DNA from: Hymenobacter polaris
GTDB taxonomy: Bacteria > Bacteroidota > Bacteroidia > Cytophagales > Hymenobacteraceae
Reading direction: 5' to 3'
Assembly: GCF_012927305.1 (NCBI RefSeq)
Contig: NZ_JABBGH010000001.1
Location: 2,294,001-2,358,000, forward strand
Length of the DNA stretch: 64,000 bases
Each line of letters opens with the position of its first letter. The stretch's first letter is position 1. Position numbers and translations under genes: made by a program. Shown in pieces: positions 16,942 to 26,118 of the stretch. The notes beneath the pieces were generated by a model. The model had not been told where the DNA came from. It saw nothing but the letters and a program-made list of their open reading frames with translations, and did no database searches.

Positions 16942-18027
16942 ATGGCAACTTCCACCCTCACCGGCCTGCGCGCCGGCGTGCTGCACGGCGATGAAGTGCA
17001 GGAACTCTTCCGCCACGCCAAGGCCCACGGCTACGCCCTGCCGGCCGTGAACGTGACGGGCACCGACACCGTGAATGCCGTGCTCGAAACCGCCCGCGAC
17101 CTTAACTCGCCGGTTATCATTCAGTTCTCGAACGGGGGGGCGCAGTTTTTTGCCGGCAAGGGCCTGCCCAACGACAAGCAGCAGGCCAGCATTGCGGGCG
17201 GCATTTCGGGGGCCCACCACGTGCACCTCATGGCCGAGGCCTACGGCGTGCCCGTGATTCTGCACACCGACCACGCCGCTAAAAAGCTGCTGCCCTGGAT
17301 TGACGGGCTGCTGGAAGCGGGCGAGAAATACTTTGCCGAGCACGGCCAGCCGCTGTTTAGCTCGCACATGCTCGACTTGTCGGAGGAGCCGATTGAGGAA
17401 AACCTCGAAATCAGCAAGAAGTACTTCGAGCGCATGGCCAAGATTGGCATGACGCTGGAAATTGAGCTGGGCGTGACCGGCGGCGAGGAAGACGGCGTGG
17501 ATAATTCGAACGTCGATAGCTCGAAGCTTTACACGCAGCCCGAGGAGGTAGCCTACGCCTACGAGCAGCTGAGCGAAGTGAGCCCGCGCTTTACCATCGC
17601 GGCGGCGTTTGGCAACGTGCACGGCGTGTATAAGCCCGGTAACGTGAAGCTGCAGCCCATCATTTTGAGCAACTCGCAGAAGCACATCCGCGAGAAGTAC
17701 GTGCTGGAGGATGAAATGCCGATTGATTTTGTATTTCACGGCGGCTCGGGCTCGAGCCAGGCGGAAATTCGCGAGGCCATTAGCTACGGCGCCATCAAGA
17801 TGAACCTGGACACCGACCTGCAGTGGGCCTTTTGGGAAGGCATCAAGAACTACTACGTGAAGAACGAGGGCTACCTGCAAAGCCAGATTGGCAACCCCAG
17901 CGGCCCCGACTCGCCCAATAAGAAGTACTACGACCCGCGCGTGTGGCTGCGCGAGGGCGAGAAAACCATCACTACCCGCCTCAAGCAGGCGTTTGAAGAT
18001 TTGAATGCCGTGAACCGCCGGCCCTAG
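16942..18027 (+). CDS. fbaA: Class II fructose-bisphosphate aldolase
   Basis: Interconverts fructose-1,6-bisphosphate with dihydroxyacetone phosphate and glyceraldehyde-3-phosphate in glycolysis and gluconeogenesis. The 361-residue length and motifs are those of class IIA zinc enzymes: HTDHAAKK near 110 (Asp and His in the active site), a glutamate-rich EIELGVTGGEEDGVDN segment, GNVHGVYKPG with a zinc histidine, and FHGGSGSS for phosphate and zinc. ATG at 16942 is the only sensible start. The stop TAG lies inside CCTAGG and a strong hairpin follows at 18049. No CCTAGG occurs within the coding body, unlike most neighbours. Confidence 0.97.
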   Translation: MATSTLTGLRAGVLHGDEVQELFRHAKAHGYALPAVNVTGTDTVNAVLETARDLNSPVIIQFSNGGAQFFAGKGLPNDKQQASIAGGISGAHHVHLMAEAYGVPVILHTDHAAKKLLPWIDGLLEAGEKYFAEHGQPLFSSHMLDLSEEPIEENLEISKKYFERMAKIGMTLEIELGVTGGEEDGVDNSNVDSSKLYTQPEEVAYAYEQLSEVSPRFTIAAAFGNVHGVYKPGNVKLQPIILSNSQKHIREKYVLEDEMPIDFVFHGGSGSSQAEIREAISYGAIKMNLDTDLQWAFWEGIKNYYVKNEGYLQSQIGNPSGPDSPNKKYYDPRVWLREGEKTITTRLKQAFEDLNAVNRRP

Positions 18028-18048
18028 GCCCGTGCGACACGGCCCCCA

Positions 18049-18097
18049 CCAATGCAAAAGCCCGGCCACGCAAAACGTGGCCGGGCTTTTGCATTGG
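18049..18097 (+). terminator. Perfect 22-bp hairpin terminator after fba
   Basis: CCAATGCAAAAGCCCGGCCACG pairs exactly with its downstream complement across CAAAA, with a CTTTTGC tail in the second arm. It ends the fba transcript. Confidence 0.8.
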
Positions 18098-18172
18098 GCA
18101 CCAGCACGAGGGTACAACCTTTTGCCCCGCGCCCCGCGTATAGCGGCCAAACCTTTTTTCCGACCCTACACC

Positions 18173-18505
18173 ATGAAAAAGACGATTCTTTCTGCCGTAG
18201 CTATCTGCTTGTTCTCTGCCACTGCTGCCCTGGCCCAAACCACCCCCGTGAAAGTAGAAGACGGCGGCGACAAGACCAAGCAGGTGGTTGATGGCATGAC
18301 CATTAAAACCAAAGTGGACCCGGGCGATGGCAAGATGAAAGTGAAGGGCAAAGATGAGCAGGGCAACCGCATGAAGGCCTACACCAAGCCCCGCAAAGGC
18401 GACATGAAAGCTGACCGCGACCAAATGAAGATGGACCGCAAGGCTATGAAAATGGACCACAAAGGCATGAAAAAAGGCATGGCGAAGGACAGCGCCCGCA
18501 TGTAA
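18173..18505 (+). CDS. Small exported Lys/Met/Asp-rich protein
   Basis: A 110-residue protein with a clear signal peptide (MKKTILSAVAICLFSATAALAQ). The mature part is very hydrophilic; its last 40 residues are tandem-like MKADRDQMKMDRKAMKMDHK-type units, rich in Lys, Met and Asp. Function is not recognised; the pattern suggests a flexible periplasmic protein that could bind metal or nucleic acid, but this is speculation. The ATG at 18173 is chosen because longer in-frame starts pass through the fba terminator. A terminator hairpin at 18555 follows. Confidence 0.75.
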   Translation: MKKTILSAVAICLFSATAALAQTTPVKVEDGGDKTKQVVDGMTIKTKVDPGDGKMKVKGKDEQGNRMKAYTKPRKGDMKADRDQMKMDRKAMKMDHKGMKKGMAKDSARM

Positions 18506-18554
18506 TTTTCCTGCTTGCCGGTGGCACCTCGCCCCGAGCCATCCCTCAACAGCC

Positions 18555-18584
18555 AAGGCCAAGCCCTAAACGGGTTTGGCCTTT
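18555..18584. terminator. Bidirectional terminator hairpin
   Basis: AAGGCCAAGCCC and GGGTTTGGCCTT pair around TAAA, with T-rich ends on both strands. It lies between convergent genes ending at 18505 and 18593. Confidence 0.75.
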
Positions 18585-18592
18585 TGCGTGCC

Positions 18593-19849
18593 CTAGGGCT
18601 GGTTAGTGAGGCCAGGGGCATAGTCGAGCGGCAGGGCTTCGCCTACTTTTTCGAAGGCCCAGTAGCCATCGACCTGCACGCTAAGCGGGTTGCGCAGGTT
18701 ACCGGTGGGCAAAATCAGGGCTTCGGGCCCCAGCAGGCGCAGCTCCGACACCTCGAGCGCGGCGGGACGGGCGGCGGCCTGGCCTAGGGGGGCGCTACTC
18801 CGCGAGCCTGCCACGCGGCTAGCACTCACGTCGACTTGGGCGCGGCCAGCGGCCAGGCTGGTGTAGGCAGTGTACACGGGGTCGGGCTGCTCGTTTTGGT
18901 AGGTTACCTGCAGGGCATCGGCAAAGCGGAGCAGCGTGCGCGGGGGGTTGGCCTGGACGCGGCAGATTTGGGCGGCGCTCACGGGCTGCTTATACACGCG
19001 GGCCGTTACGCCGGGCCCGGCGGCAAACACCGCCACCAGCGAGTCGCTGGCCTGGGTTAGTTGCTGCTGCAACTGCTCGGAGCTGGGAGCTAGCACCAGC
19101 CGGCGCACCAGGAAACCCTCCTGCACCAGGCGATTTTCGCGCACGCTGCGCAGGAAGTGCGGCAGCGAGCCAGCGTAGGCCCGGCGGCGGTTTTCCTCCC
19201 AGTGCCGCTGCTGCTTGGGGCTGGCACTAGGCAGCGCCTCAAACAGCGGGGCCGCCACAAACACAACGCGGTTGGCCCGGTAATCTATCTTGAAGCTAAA
19301 GTCGTGGTAGATAATGCGGTAGCCCAGCGCCTGGTTGATTACTTGCAAGTTGCGGGGCGCCAGGGCCGTTAGCTCGTTCGCGGCTTTATCGTAAGAAACG
19401 ACCACCTGCTGCGGATTTTCGATGCGGCACTGCTGCGCCAGGGTGCTATTGCCCAGAAACTGCCGCACGAACCGCTGAAAATCAGCCGGCCGGTTTTTGG
19501 TGGGCCGCACGGTTACTTCCTCCAGTGACACGGCCACCGGCCGCAGGGCCAGGGTGAGCGGCGCGGCAGCCGGTAAATCGAGCACCTGCTTATACAGCTC
19601 GTAGCCCACGTGCGACACCGTGAACTCATATTGCCCGGCCGGCACGCCGTCGAGCACAAAATGCCCCGTCGAGTCGGTAGTGGTGCCGTAGGTGGTATTG
19701 GCCAGAAACACGCTGGCATAGGCCAGCGGGCGCTGGGTACGGGCATCGCGTACTAGCCCGCTCGTGCTGGCGCCGGTTTGAGCCGGGGCTAGCTGCGGCC
19801 CCAGCAGCAGGGCCAGCAACACGAACACTGGCAAAGAGAAAAACCGCAT
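18593..19849 (-). CDS. Exported protein with carboxypeptidase-regulatory-like domain
   Basis: A 418-residue protein with signal peptide (MRFFSLPVFVLLALLLGPQLAPAQ) and a beta-sandwich of the CarboxypepD_reg-like type at about 27-115 (SGLVRDARTQRPLAYASVFL, TTDSTGHFVLDGVPAG, SHVGYELYKQ, SLEEVTVRP). The remaining 300 residues are a Bacteroidota envelope domain that I cannot name (YRIIYHDFSFKIDYRANRVVF, DGYWAFEKVGEALPLDY). No plug or barrel is present, so it is not a TonB receptor. It is divergent from the MG2/plug gene at 19993 with about 140 bases between, which suggests shared control. Confidence 0.75.
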   Translation of the reverse strand: MRFFSLPVFVLLALLLGPQLAPAQTGASTSGLVRDARTQRPLAYASVFLANTTYGTTTDSTGHFVLDGVPAGQYEFTVSHVGYELYKQVLDLPAAAPLTLALRPVAVSLEEVTVRPTKNRPADFQRFVRQFLGNSTLAQQCRIENPQQVVVSYDKAANELTALAPRNLQVINQALGYRIIYHDFSFKIDYRANRVVFVAAPLFEALPSASPKQQRHWEENRRRAYAGSLPHFLRSVRENRLVQEGFLVRRLVLAPSSEQLQQQLTQASDSLVAVFAAGPGVTARVYKQPVSAAQICRVQANPPRTLLRFADALQVTYQNEQPDPVYTAYTSLAAGRAQVDVSASRVAGSRSSAPLGQAAARPAALEVSELRLLGPEALILPTGNLRNPLSVQVDGYWAFEKVGEALPLDYAPGLTNQP

Positions 19850-19958
19850 GGCAGCTTAAAACTAAGTATGAGTTAGCAGTATACAACTTTTATTTCCGGC
19901 GGCGGCGGCTCTTGCCCCTGCTAGCGCCTGGTGGGGCCTAGGGCACCCGGCTGGCTGC

Positions 19959-19966
19959 TACCTTTA
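19959..19966 (+). promoter_or_regulatory. Near-match -7 box TACCTTTA
   Basis: TACCTTTA differs from TAnnTTTG only in the last base and lies 26 bases before the proposed TTG start of the next gene. Confidence 0.4.
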
Positions 19967-19992
19967 GGGCCCACCCTTTTTGCTGCTATCCC

Positions 19993-22470
19993 TTGGCACC
20001 TCTGTATCGTTGGCGCGGCCGGCTGCTGGGCCTGCTCGTTTGCTCGCTGGCCTTGGCCCTTCGCCCCCCGGCCGAGGAGGGCCTTTTTCAACGGGTAGTG
20101 AAAAGCCTGCTGAGCTTTTACGGCACTACCCTGCCCGAAAAAGCCTACCTGCACCTCGACCGGCCCAGCTACAGCAGCGGCGAAACCATCTGGTTTCAGG
20201 CCTACGTGGTGGAGGCCGACTCGCACCGCCCCGATACCCTGAGCAAGGTGCTGTACGTAGACTTGCTTTCGGCGCGGGGGCAGGTACAGGCGCGCCGCAC
20301 CCTGCGCCTGCGCGGCGGCCTAGCGCCCGGCGACCTGGCCCTGCCCGACACGCTGCCCGCCGGCACCTACCAGCTGCGGGCCTACACCAGCTGGATGCGC
20401 AACGCGGGCGCCGCGTTCTTCTTCACGCGCCCCCTGGCCATTAGCAGCGCGGCGGGCAGCAGCCCCCTAGGCCCCCCCGCCGCCAACATCGACGTGCAGT
20501 TCTTTCCGGAGGGCGGCAGCCTGGTAGCCGGCCAGCCCAGCGAAATGGGCTTGAAAGCGGTGGATGCGCACGGCCGTGGTGTGGCCGTGCAAGGCACCGT
20601 GCTCGATGCCCAAGGGCGGCCAGTAGTCAGCTTCGCCAGCCGCCACGCCGGCATGGGCTCCTTTGCTTTCACGCCCGCGGCGGGGCAGGCCTACCGGGCC
20701 GTGGTGACGCTGCCCGGCGGCCGGCAAACCGAGTACCCGCTGCCGGCCAGCCAGTTAGCCGGCTACACCCTGCACGTAGCCGAAACCCCCACCGACTTTG
20801 TGGTGACGATGCGCCAGCAAGTGGCTGCGGGCGCGGCCCCCGGCGGCCCGGCCCTGCTGCTGGCCCAGGTGCGCGGCCAGGTGGCCTTTGCAGCCCAGGC
20901 TACCCTAGGCGGCGCGCCCCCCGTGGTGGCCCGGCTGCCCAAGGCCAAGTTTGCGCCGGGCCTGGCCCAAATTACTTTGTTTGATGCGCAGGGCGTGGCC
21001 CAGTGCGAGCGGCTGGTCTTCACGCCCAACCCGCCCGGCGCCCACCTCACGCTCAGCGCCGACAAGCCGGCCTACGGCCCGCGCGAGGCCGTGCGCCTGC
21101 GCCTGGCCGCCACCGACGTGGCGGGCCAGCCGGTGGCGGGCCAGTTTTCGGTGGCGGTGGCGGCCGCCACGCCCCTGGGCGCCGATGGCCCCACCATCGT
21201 CTCGCACCTGCTGCTCGGCGCCGACCTGGGCGGGACGCTGGAAGACCCCAGCTACTACTTCCGCGAGCCCCAAACCCCCGAAATTAAGCTAGCGCTTAAT
21301 GACTTGCTGCTCACTCAGGGCTGGCGGCGCTTCGTGTGGAAGGAGCTGCTGGCCGGGCAGCTGCCAGGCCGCGAGTTTGCGCTGGAGCAGAGCCTAGGGG
21401 TGAGCGGCCAGGTGCTGACGGCCGCCGGGCAGCCCGCCGCCGGGCAGACGGTATTTTACCTGCAAAGCAATCCGCCCCGCGAGGGCCAGCAGCTAACCGA
21501 CGCGACGGGGCGCTTCCGGTTTCGGGGCCTCGACGGGCTGGATACGACGGCGGTGCTCCTGCGCGTGGCCCCGGCGAAGGGGGCGACCCCGCTGACGCTG
21601 CGCCTGCTGGCGCCACCGCCCGCCGCCCCGCTGCCCGACGTGCAGCAGGCCGCTACCGCGCCCGGCGCCCTGGCCGACTACGTGCGCCGCAGCCAGCAGC
21701 AACGGGCCCTAGAGCAGCGCTACCACCTGGGGGCGGGCACCGTGGCGCTGGGCACCGTGCGCGTGCGCGGCCAGCGCCTGACGGCCGATACCCACCCCCG
21801 CCCCTACTCGACTGCCAGCGCGGTGGTGCTGCAAGTGCCCGACGCGGCCCGCACCGGCGACAGCCGCTCGGTGCTACAATACCTGCAAGGGCGCGTGGCG
21901 GGCGTGGCCGTATCGGGCGGTAGAATCAACATTCGCCAAGCGGCCTCCATGCAAAACCAAGACACCGGCGGCTTTGGCTTTGTAGAGCCGCTGTACTTGA
22001 TTGACGGGGCTATTGTGCCGGCCGAAACATTTATCAGCTATCCGGTGCGCGAGATTGAGACAATTGACGTGCTCAACCAAAGCGCGGCGGGGCTGTTCGG
22101 CATTCAGGGCTACGGCGGGGTTATTGCCCTGCATTCGCGCCGCAGCAACGCTCCTACTCCGCTCGATGCGCAGGCGGGCTTCGGCGCGGCGCGGCCGGGC
22201 GCCCTCTCGGTGCGGGTGCCGGGCTACTACCGCGCCCGCGAGTTTTACGCCCCGCGCTACGACGCCCCCGCCCCGCCACCCGACCCGCGCTACACCACGC
22301 TGTACTGGGTGCCCGAGGTGCGCACCGATGCCAGCGGCCAGGCTCAGCTCAGCTTTTTCACTTCCGACGCCACCGGCGATTTCCAAGTTGTAGCCGAGGG
22401 CCTGAGTAGCGCGGGCACCCCGTTGCGCGGCACCGCCACGCTCGGCGTGCGCACCGGCCAGGGCAAGTGA
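19993..22470 (+). CDS. MG2-domain protein with TonB-plug-like C-terminal part
   Basis: An 825-residue envelope protein of a Bacteroidota family. After a hydrophobic segment it begins with the signature EKAYLHLDRPSYSSGETIWF, an alpha-2-macroglobulin MG2-type beta-domain, followed by further sandwich domains. Near residue 630 comes a TonB-receptor plug-like module (SVLQYLQGRVAGVAVSGG, then a stretch ending GYGGVIALHSR), then a beta region ending GTATLGVRTGQGK. No membrane barrel follows, so it is not a transporter by itself. No ATG lies near the beginning; TTG at 19993 is used because it precedes the hydrophobic segment and follows a promoter-like box. The start is therefore uncertain. Confidence 0.75.
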   Translation: MAPLYRWRGRLLGLLVCSLALALRPPAEEGLFQRVVKSLLSFYGTTLPEKAYLHLDRPSYSSGETIWFQAYVVEADSHRPDTLSKVLYVDLLSARGQVQARRTLRLRGGLAPGDLALPDTLPAGTYQLRAYTSWMRNAGAAFFFTRPLAISSAAGSSPLGPPAANIDVQFFPEGGSLVAGQPSEMGLKAVDAHGRGVAVQGTVLDAQGRPVVSFASRHAGMGSFAFTPAAGQAYRAVVTLPGGRQTEYPLPASQLAGYTLHVAETPTDFVVTMRQQVAAGAAPGGPALLLAQVRGQVAFAAQATLGGAPPVVARLPKAKFAPGLAQITLFDAQGVAQCERLVFTPNPPGAHLTLSADKPAYGPREAVRLRLAATDVAGQPVAGQFSVAVAAATPLGADGPTIVSHLLLGADLGGTLEDPSYYFREPQTPEIKLALNDLLLTQGWRRFVWKELLAGQLPGREFALEQSLGVSGQVLTAAGQPAAGQTVFYLQSNPPREGQQLTDATGRFRFRGLDGLDTTAVLLRVAPAKGATPLTLRLLAPPPAAPLPDVQQAATAPGALADYVRRSQQQRALEQRYHLGAGTVALGTVRVRGQRLTADTHPRPYSTASAVVLQVPDAARTGDSRSVLQYLQGRVAGVAVSGGRINIRQAASMQNQDTGGFGFVEPLYLIDGAIVPAETFISYPVREIETIDVLNQSAAGLFGIQGYGGVIALHSRRSNAPTPLDAQAGFGAARPGALSVRVPGYYRAREFYAPRYDAPAPPPDPRYTTLYWVPEVRTDASGQAQLSFFTSDATGDFQVVAEGLSSAGTPLRGTATLGVRTGQGK

Positions 22471-22479
22471 GGGCGGTGG

Positions 22480-25293
22480 CTAGTACTTAGCCACGCGGCC
22501 CCGCAGGGGCGTGCCGGCCCCGCCAGTGGCGCGCAGCCAGTACAGCCCGGCGGGCAGCCCGGCCAGCGATAGCTCGCCGCCCCCGGCGGGCAGCGCCTGG
22601 CGCCGCACCAGCTGGCCCAGCTCGTTTAGCACCTCCATCATCACGGCGCCGGCCCCTAGGGGCAACCCCACGCGCAAAGGCCCCGCCGTGGGGTTTGGGT
22701 ACAGCTGCCAGCCGGCGGGCGCCGCCGGCGGCGCGGCAGCCAGCACCTGCTGGTAGGTGCGCTGGGCTTCGTCGGCGGCCGCTTGCAGCGCGGGCAGCGT
22801 GGAGGCGGCCACCAAGGCAAAGGCCACGGCTACCGAGTCGCCGGGGGCCAGACGGGCGACGCGCGCGCTCAGCACCTGCGCTATGTCGCCGGGGCCGGCC
22901 GACCAAGTAGCGCGGGTGGTGCCGCCGCTCAGGGCCAGGTATTTTTCGGCGGGGCTAAAGCCATCGCCCAGGTAGAGGGGGCTGCCGCTGGCCGCGTTAT
23001 TATCAATGGCGTAGGCGCTGGCGGGCTGCGCGCTCAGCACCCGCACGCCGGTGTACACCCGCGTATCGGTGGGGTCGTAGCAGTAGCCTAAGCGGCGCAC
23101 CGAGTCGTAGCGGGCCACGTTGCGGTTGGCGCTGCCGGGCAGGTCCCAGTCCATAAACAGGCCGGCGTAGAGTGGCTTCAGGGTGTCGGCCGTCAGGTTT
23201 CGCAGCACGTAGTCGAGCAGGATGACGCCCCGGCGGGCGGCGGGGCTGGCCCAGCTTTGGCCCCGCTCGCGCACCCGCACGCCCACCGAGCGCGGGCGCT
23301 GCGGGTCGGGCAGCGAGTCGCGAAAGGTGGTGGTAAACTGCTGGTCGGCGCGGGGGCCGGGCAGCAGGCGGCGCAGGGCCCCCAGTTCGTAAAACGATTG
23401 GCGCGTGGTGCCGGGCGCCGCGCGCAGGCGGTCGGCCACGCGGGTGGGCGAGGTGGCCAGCAGCAAGCCGCCCTCGGCCAGCAGCTGCGCATCCTGCTTA
23501 TAGCCCAGGCCCAGGCCTCCGGTGCCGTTGGGGTTTTCGTAGCCGATGTTGCCCCGGCCAGTCAGGCTCACAACCAAGTCGCCGGCGTCGAGCTGCGCAA
23601 AATCGGGGCTTAGCAGCACGTCCAGGTACTGGTCGGTTTGGTAGCCATCGGGGGCGGTGAGGCGGTAGCGCAGGGTGGCCACGGTATTGGTAGGCACGGC
23701 GGCGGCCACAGCCAGCCGGAAGGGCTGCGCCGCGTTGCTGGCCTGCCCTAGGGTGGCCAGGCTGCCCACAGGGTAGCTGCCGCGCCGCACCACCAGGTAG
23801 GGTGAAAGGGAAGTCAGCGTTACCTGCAACCCGCTGATGGGCAGCAGCAAGTTGCGCACCGTGGCGCTTAGCTGCAGGGTGTCGCCGGCGTTGTAGCCGG
23901 TGGGTTGGCTGGGCGCGAACGTGCTGGCTACCACCCGAGCCTCGCGCTGGCTGATGGCGGCCACCGCCCGCGCCACGTTGAGGCGGCCCGCGCCCAGCTG
24001 CCCGGCGTAGGCGGCGTTGGCGGGCAGTTGGTACAGGGCGGGGTCGGCGGCGCGGCGCAGCTGGGCGCGCACTTGCTCGGCCGTGAGCTGCGGGAAGCGC
24101 ACCCGCACCAGGGCCGCCGCCGCCGCCACCTGCGGCGAGGCAAACGACGAGCCCGAGCCAACCCAGTAGTCCTGGTCAACGGGCCCCGCCGCCGACGCAC
24201 TACCGCGCCCGAATACGCTGCGGATATTCATGCCGGGAGCCGCCAGGTCGATGCGGTAGTTGTAGGTGGCAGAGCTGGCCTTGGCGTCGGCGGCATCGGT
24301 AGACGCCACGGCCAGCACGTAGTCATAGCTGGCGGGGTAAAACAGCGCGGTGCGGCCCGAGTTGCCGGCGGCGGCTACCAGCACCGCGTCGCGGTTGATG
24401 GCGGCGTAGGCGCACACGTCCTGCTCGTAGCGCGAGTAGCCGCCCTCGCCGCCCCACGACATATTGATGACCCGGCAGCCGTGGTCGGCGGCGTACACGA
24501 TGGCCTCGTAGCCGGCAAAGGTGCCCGTGCCGTCGCTCGGAAACACCTGCACCGGCAGGTACTTGCAGTTGAAGCCCACGCCCGCGCCCCCTAGGCCGTT
24601 GTTGGCCTGCCCGGCGGCAATGCCCACCACCGTCGAGCCGTGCGTCACGGTGGGGTCTTCGGGCGCGGGGTCGTTGTTGCCGTGCGAGGTATCCCAGCCC
24701 CGAAAGTTATCCACATAGCCGTCGTGGTCGTCGTCGAGGCCATTTATGGGGTCAGCGTAATTATACTTGAGCTGGCGCACCAGGTCCTCGTGGCTCACGC
24801 GCATCCCCGTGTCGGTGAGGCCGATTACCATGCTGGTATCGCCGCGCGTGAAGTCCCAGGCCCGGTACGCCTGCGTTAGCTTGAGGTGGTACTGCGGGGT
24901 GGTGCCGGCCGAGTCGGCCAGCGGGTCGTTGGGCTGGTACTGGGGCTGGCGCACGTAGGCCGGCTCCACGTACTCGACCCCGCCGGTAGCCAGCAGTTGG
25001 GCGCGGGCCTGGGTTAGGGGCACCGTCGGCGGCACCTGCACCTCATACACCAGGCGCAAATCGACGCTGCCCGGCTGCTCGGGGCTGGGCGGCAGGCTGC
25101 GCGGAAACTTCTGCGTGAGGCTGGTGGCGCCTAGGGCCCGCAGCGCCCCGGCCAGCAGCGGCAGGCTGGCGCCGGGCGTGGCGCCCGGCTTCAGCTTGAG
25201 CAGCAGGCGGCCGGGCTCGGTGGGCGGCATGGCTTGGGCCCAGGCTGCCGGGACTAATCCAAGTAGTATTATTAAAGTAAATAATTGCCTCAT
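22480..25293 (-). CDS. T9SS-secreted subtilisin-family serine protease
   Basis: A 937-residue secreted protease. Signal peptide ends at AWAQ; a prodomain-like part to about 110 is followed by the S8 catalytic domain with Asp161 in GLTDTGM, His218 in THGSTVVG, the oxyanion Asn in AAAGNSG (N311) and Ser383 in GSGSSFASPQ. A beta-rich region follows, and the end is a type A sorting domain of the type IX secretion system (WQLYPNPTAGPLRV, then LNELGQLVRR, then LAGLPAGLYWLRA). It is convergent with, and 9 bases from, the gene ending at 22470. Probably an extracellular protein-degrading enzyme. Confidence 0.92.
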   Translation of the reverse strand: MRQLFTLIILLGLVPAAWAQAMPPTEPGRLLLKLKPGATPGASLPLLAGALRALGATSLTQKFPRSLPPSPEQPGSVDLRLVYEVQVPPTVPLTQARAQLLATGGVEYVEPAYVRQPQYQPNDPLADSAGTTPQYHLKLTQAYRAWDFTRGDTSMVIGLTDTGMRVSHEDLVRQLKYNYADPINGLDDDHDGYVDNFRGWDTSHGNNDPAPEDPTVTHGSTVVGIAAGQANNGLGGAGVGFNCKYLPVQVFPSDGTGTFAGYEAIVYAADHGCRVINMSWGGEGGYSRYEQDVCAYAAINRDAVLVAAAGNSGRTALFYPASYDYVLAVASTDAADAKASSATYNYRIDLAAPGMNIRSVFGRGSASAAGPVDQDYWVGSGSSFASPQVAAAAALVRVRFPQLTAEQVRAQLRRAADPALYQLPANAAYAGQLGAGRLNVARAVAAISQREARVVASTFAPSQPTGYNAGDTLQLSATVRNLLLPISGLQVTLTSLSPYLVVRRGSYPVGSLATLGQASNAAQPFRLAVAAAVPTNTVATLRYRLTAPDGYQTDQYLDVLLSPDFAQLDAGDLVVSLTGRGNIGYENPNGTGGLGLGYKQDAQLLAEGGLLLATSPTRVADRLRAAPGTTRQSFYELGALRRLLPGPRADQQFTTTFRDSLPDPQRPRSVGVRVRERGQSWASPAARRGVILLDYVLRNLTADTLKPLYAGLFMDWDLPGSANRNVARYDSVRRLGYCYDPTDTRVYTGVRVLSAQPASAYAIDNNAASGSPLYLGDGFSPAEKYLALSGGTTRATWSAGPGDIAQVLSARVARLAPGDSVAVAFALVAASTLPALQAAADEAQRTYQQVLAAAPPAAPAGWQLYPNPTAGPLRVGLPLGAGAVMMEVLNELGQLVRRQALPAGGGELSLAGLPAGLYWLRATGGAGTPLRGRVAKY

Positions 25294-25442
25294 AATAATT
25301 TAAAGCCCACTAAAAATAGGATTGTAAAGATAAGCTCGGATAATCATCAGCGGCAATAATTCCCTAGCTGGCTTGCCTCCTGGCTCCAGCTGCTTACCAG
25401 TAGGGCGCGGCGTTTCCTAGCCTCCTAGGGCAGTTTTAGGGT

Positions 25443-25483
25443 CAGTATCTGGTAGGGGCGAGCCCCGCCCCTACCAGATACTG
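25443..25483. repeat. Perfect 18-bp hairpin
   Basis: CAGTATCTGGTAGGGGCG pairs exactly with its complement across AGCCC. It lies in the 230-base gap between the subtilase promoter side and the end of the next minus-strand gene; it may terminate the latter or be a dispersed repeat. Confidence 0.75.
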
Positions 25484-25523
25484 CTTGCAGATTCACTTTA
25501 GGAATCACTGACCGGTAATCCTC

Positions 25524-26084
25524 CTAAGTAGCTGCTGGCCAGTGGTGGGGCAGCCCGGCCTCGCGCGCCAGGGGGGCGGCGCCGCTGGCATACAGGCCCG
25601 CCAGCACCGCTTGCACGGCCGTGGCCAGCTCCAGGTGCAGGTCGGGGTGCAGGCGCTGGGCGTGCTTAAGGACCTCCTGGGTACGGCGCACCAGGTGCTG
25701 GAGCAGCGGCTGGGTGGGGCCGTGCAGGCGCGCTACGGCGGCGGCCTGGTGCTCGAATACATTGGCCAGCAGCCGCAAGCTCAGCTCCAGCTCGCCCCAG
25801 TCGTCTTGGGTAATGCGGGCGTGGTAGGCCAGCCGCGCCTGCAGCTGCCGCAGGATAACGAGCAGGTCGTTAGGCGTTTGGTGGAAGCCGCGCACGGGGT
25901 CGTCCACTTGCCGGCGCAGGGCTTCGCGGCGGGTCTCGAGGGCGTCGGGGCCTTCAAGCAGGCGGTAGGCGAGCTGCTCGGTCAGCACTGCATCCTGCGC
26001 CACGAGGCGGGCCAGCAGCTGGTCTTTCTCCTTCTCGGGCAGGGCAAAAAGGGCGCGGCGCAAGTCGGGCGGCAAGGCGGGCAT
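25524..26084 (-). CDS. Hypothetical helical protein, paralogue of 30683-31240
   Basis: A 186-residue soluble, mostly helical protein without signal or known domain. Its start (MPALPPDLRRALFALPEKEK, then DQLLARLVAQDAVLTEQLAYRLL) matches the start of the protein at 30683-31240 in spacing and key residues (LxEKEKxxLxxRxVxxDAxL), so the two belong to one family. The remainder differs, with many Leu and His. Its function is unknown. Confidence 0.65.
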   Translation of the reverse strand: MPALPPDLRRALFALPEKEKDQLLARLVAQDAVLTEQLAYRLLEGPDALETRREALRRQVDDPVRGFHQTPNDLLVILRQLQARLAYHARITQDDWGELELSLRLLANVFEHQAAAVARLHGPTQPLLQHLVRRTQEVLKHAQRLHPDLHLELATAVQAVLAGLYASGAAPLAREAGLPHHWPAAT

Positions 26085-26118
26085 GGGGCGGTAAAACTAG
26101 CGCGCAGATGGCATCACC

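Noticed and set aside
20376..20700. Idea that the 19993-22470 gene starts at the first ATG, near 20390
   Set aside because: That would remove the LHLDRPSYSSGETIWF domain, which is the best conserved part of the family.
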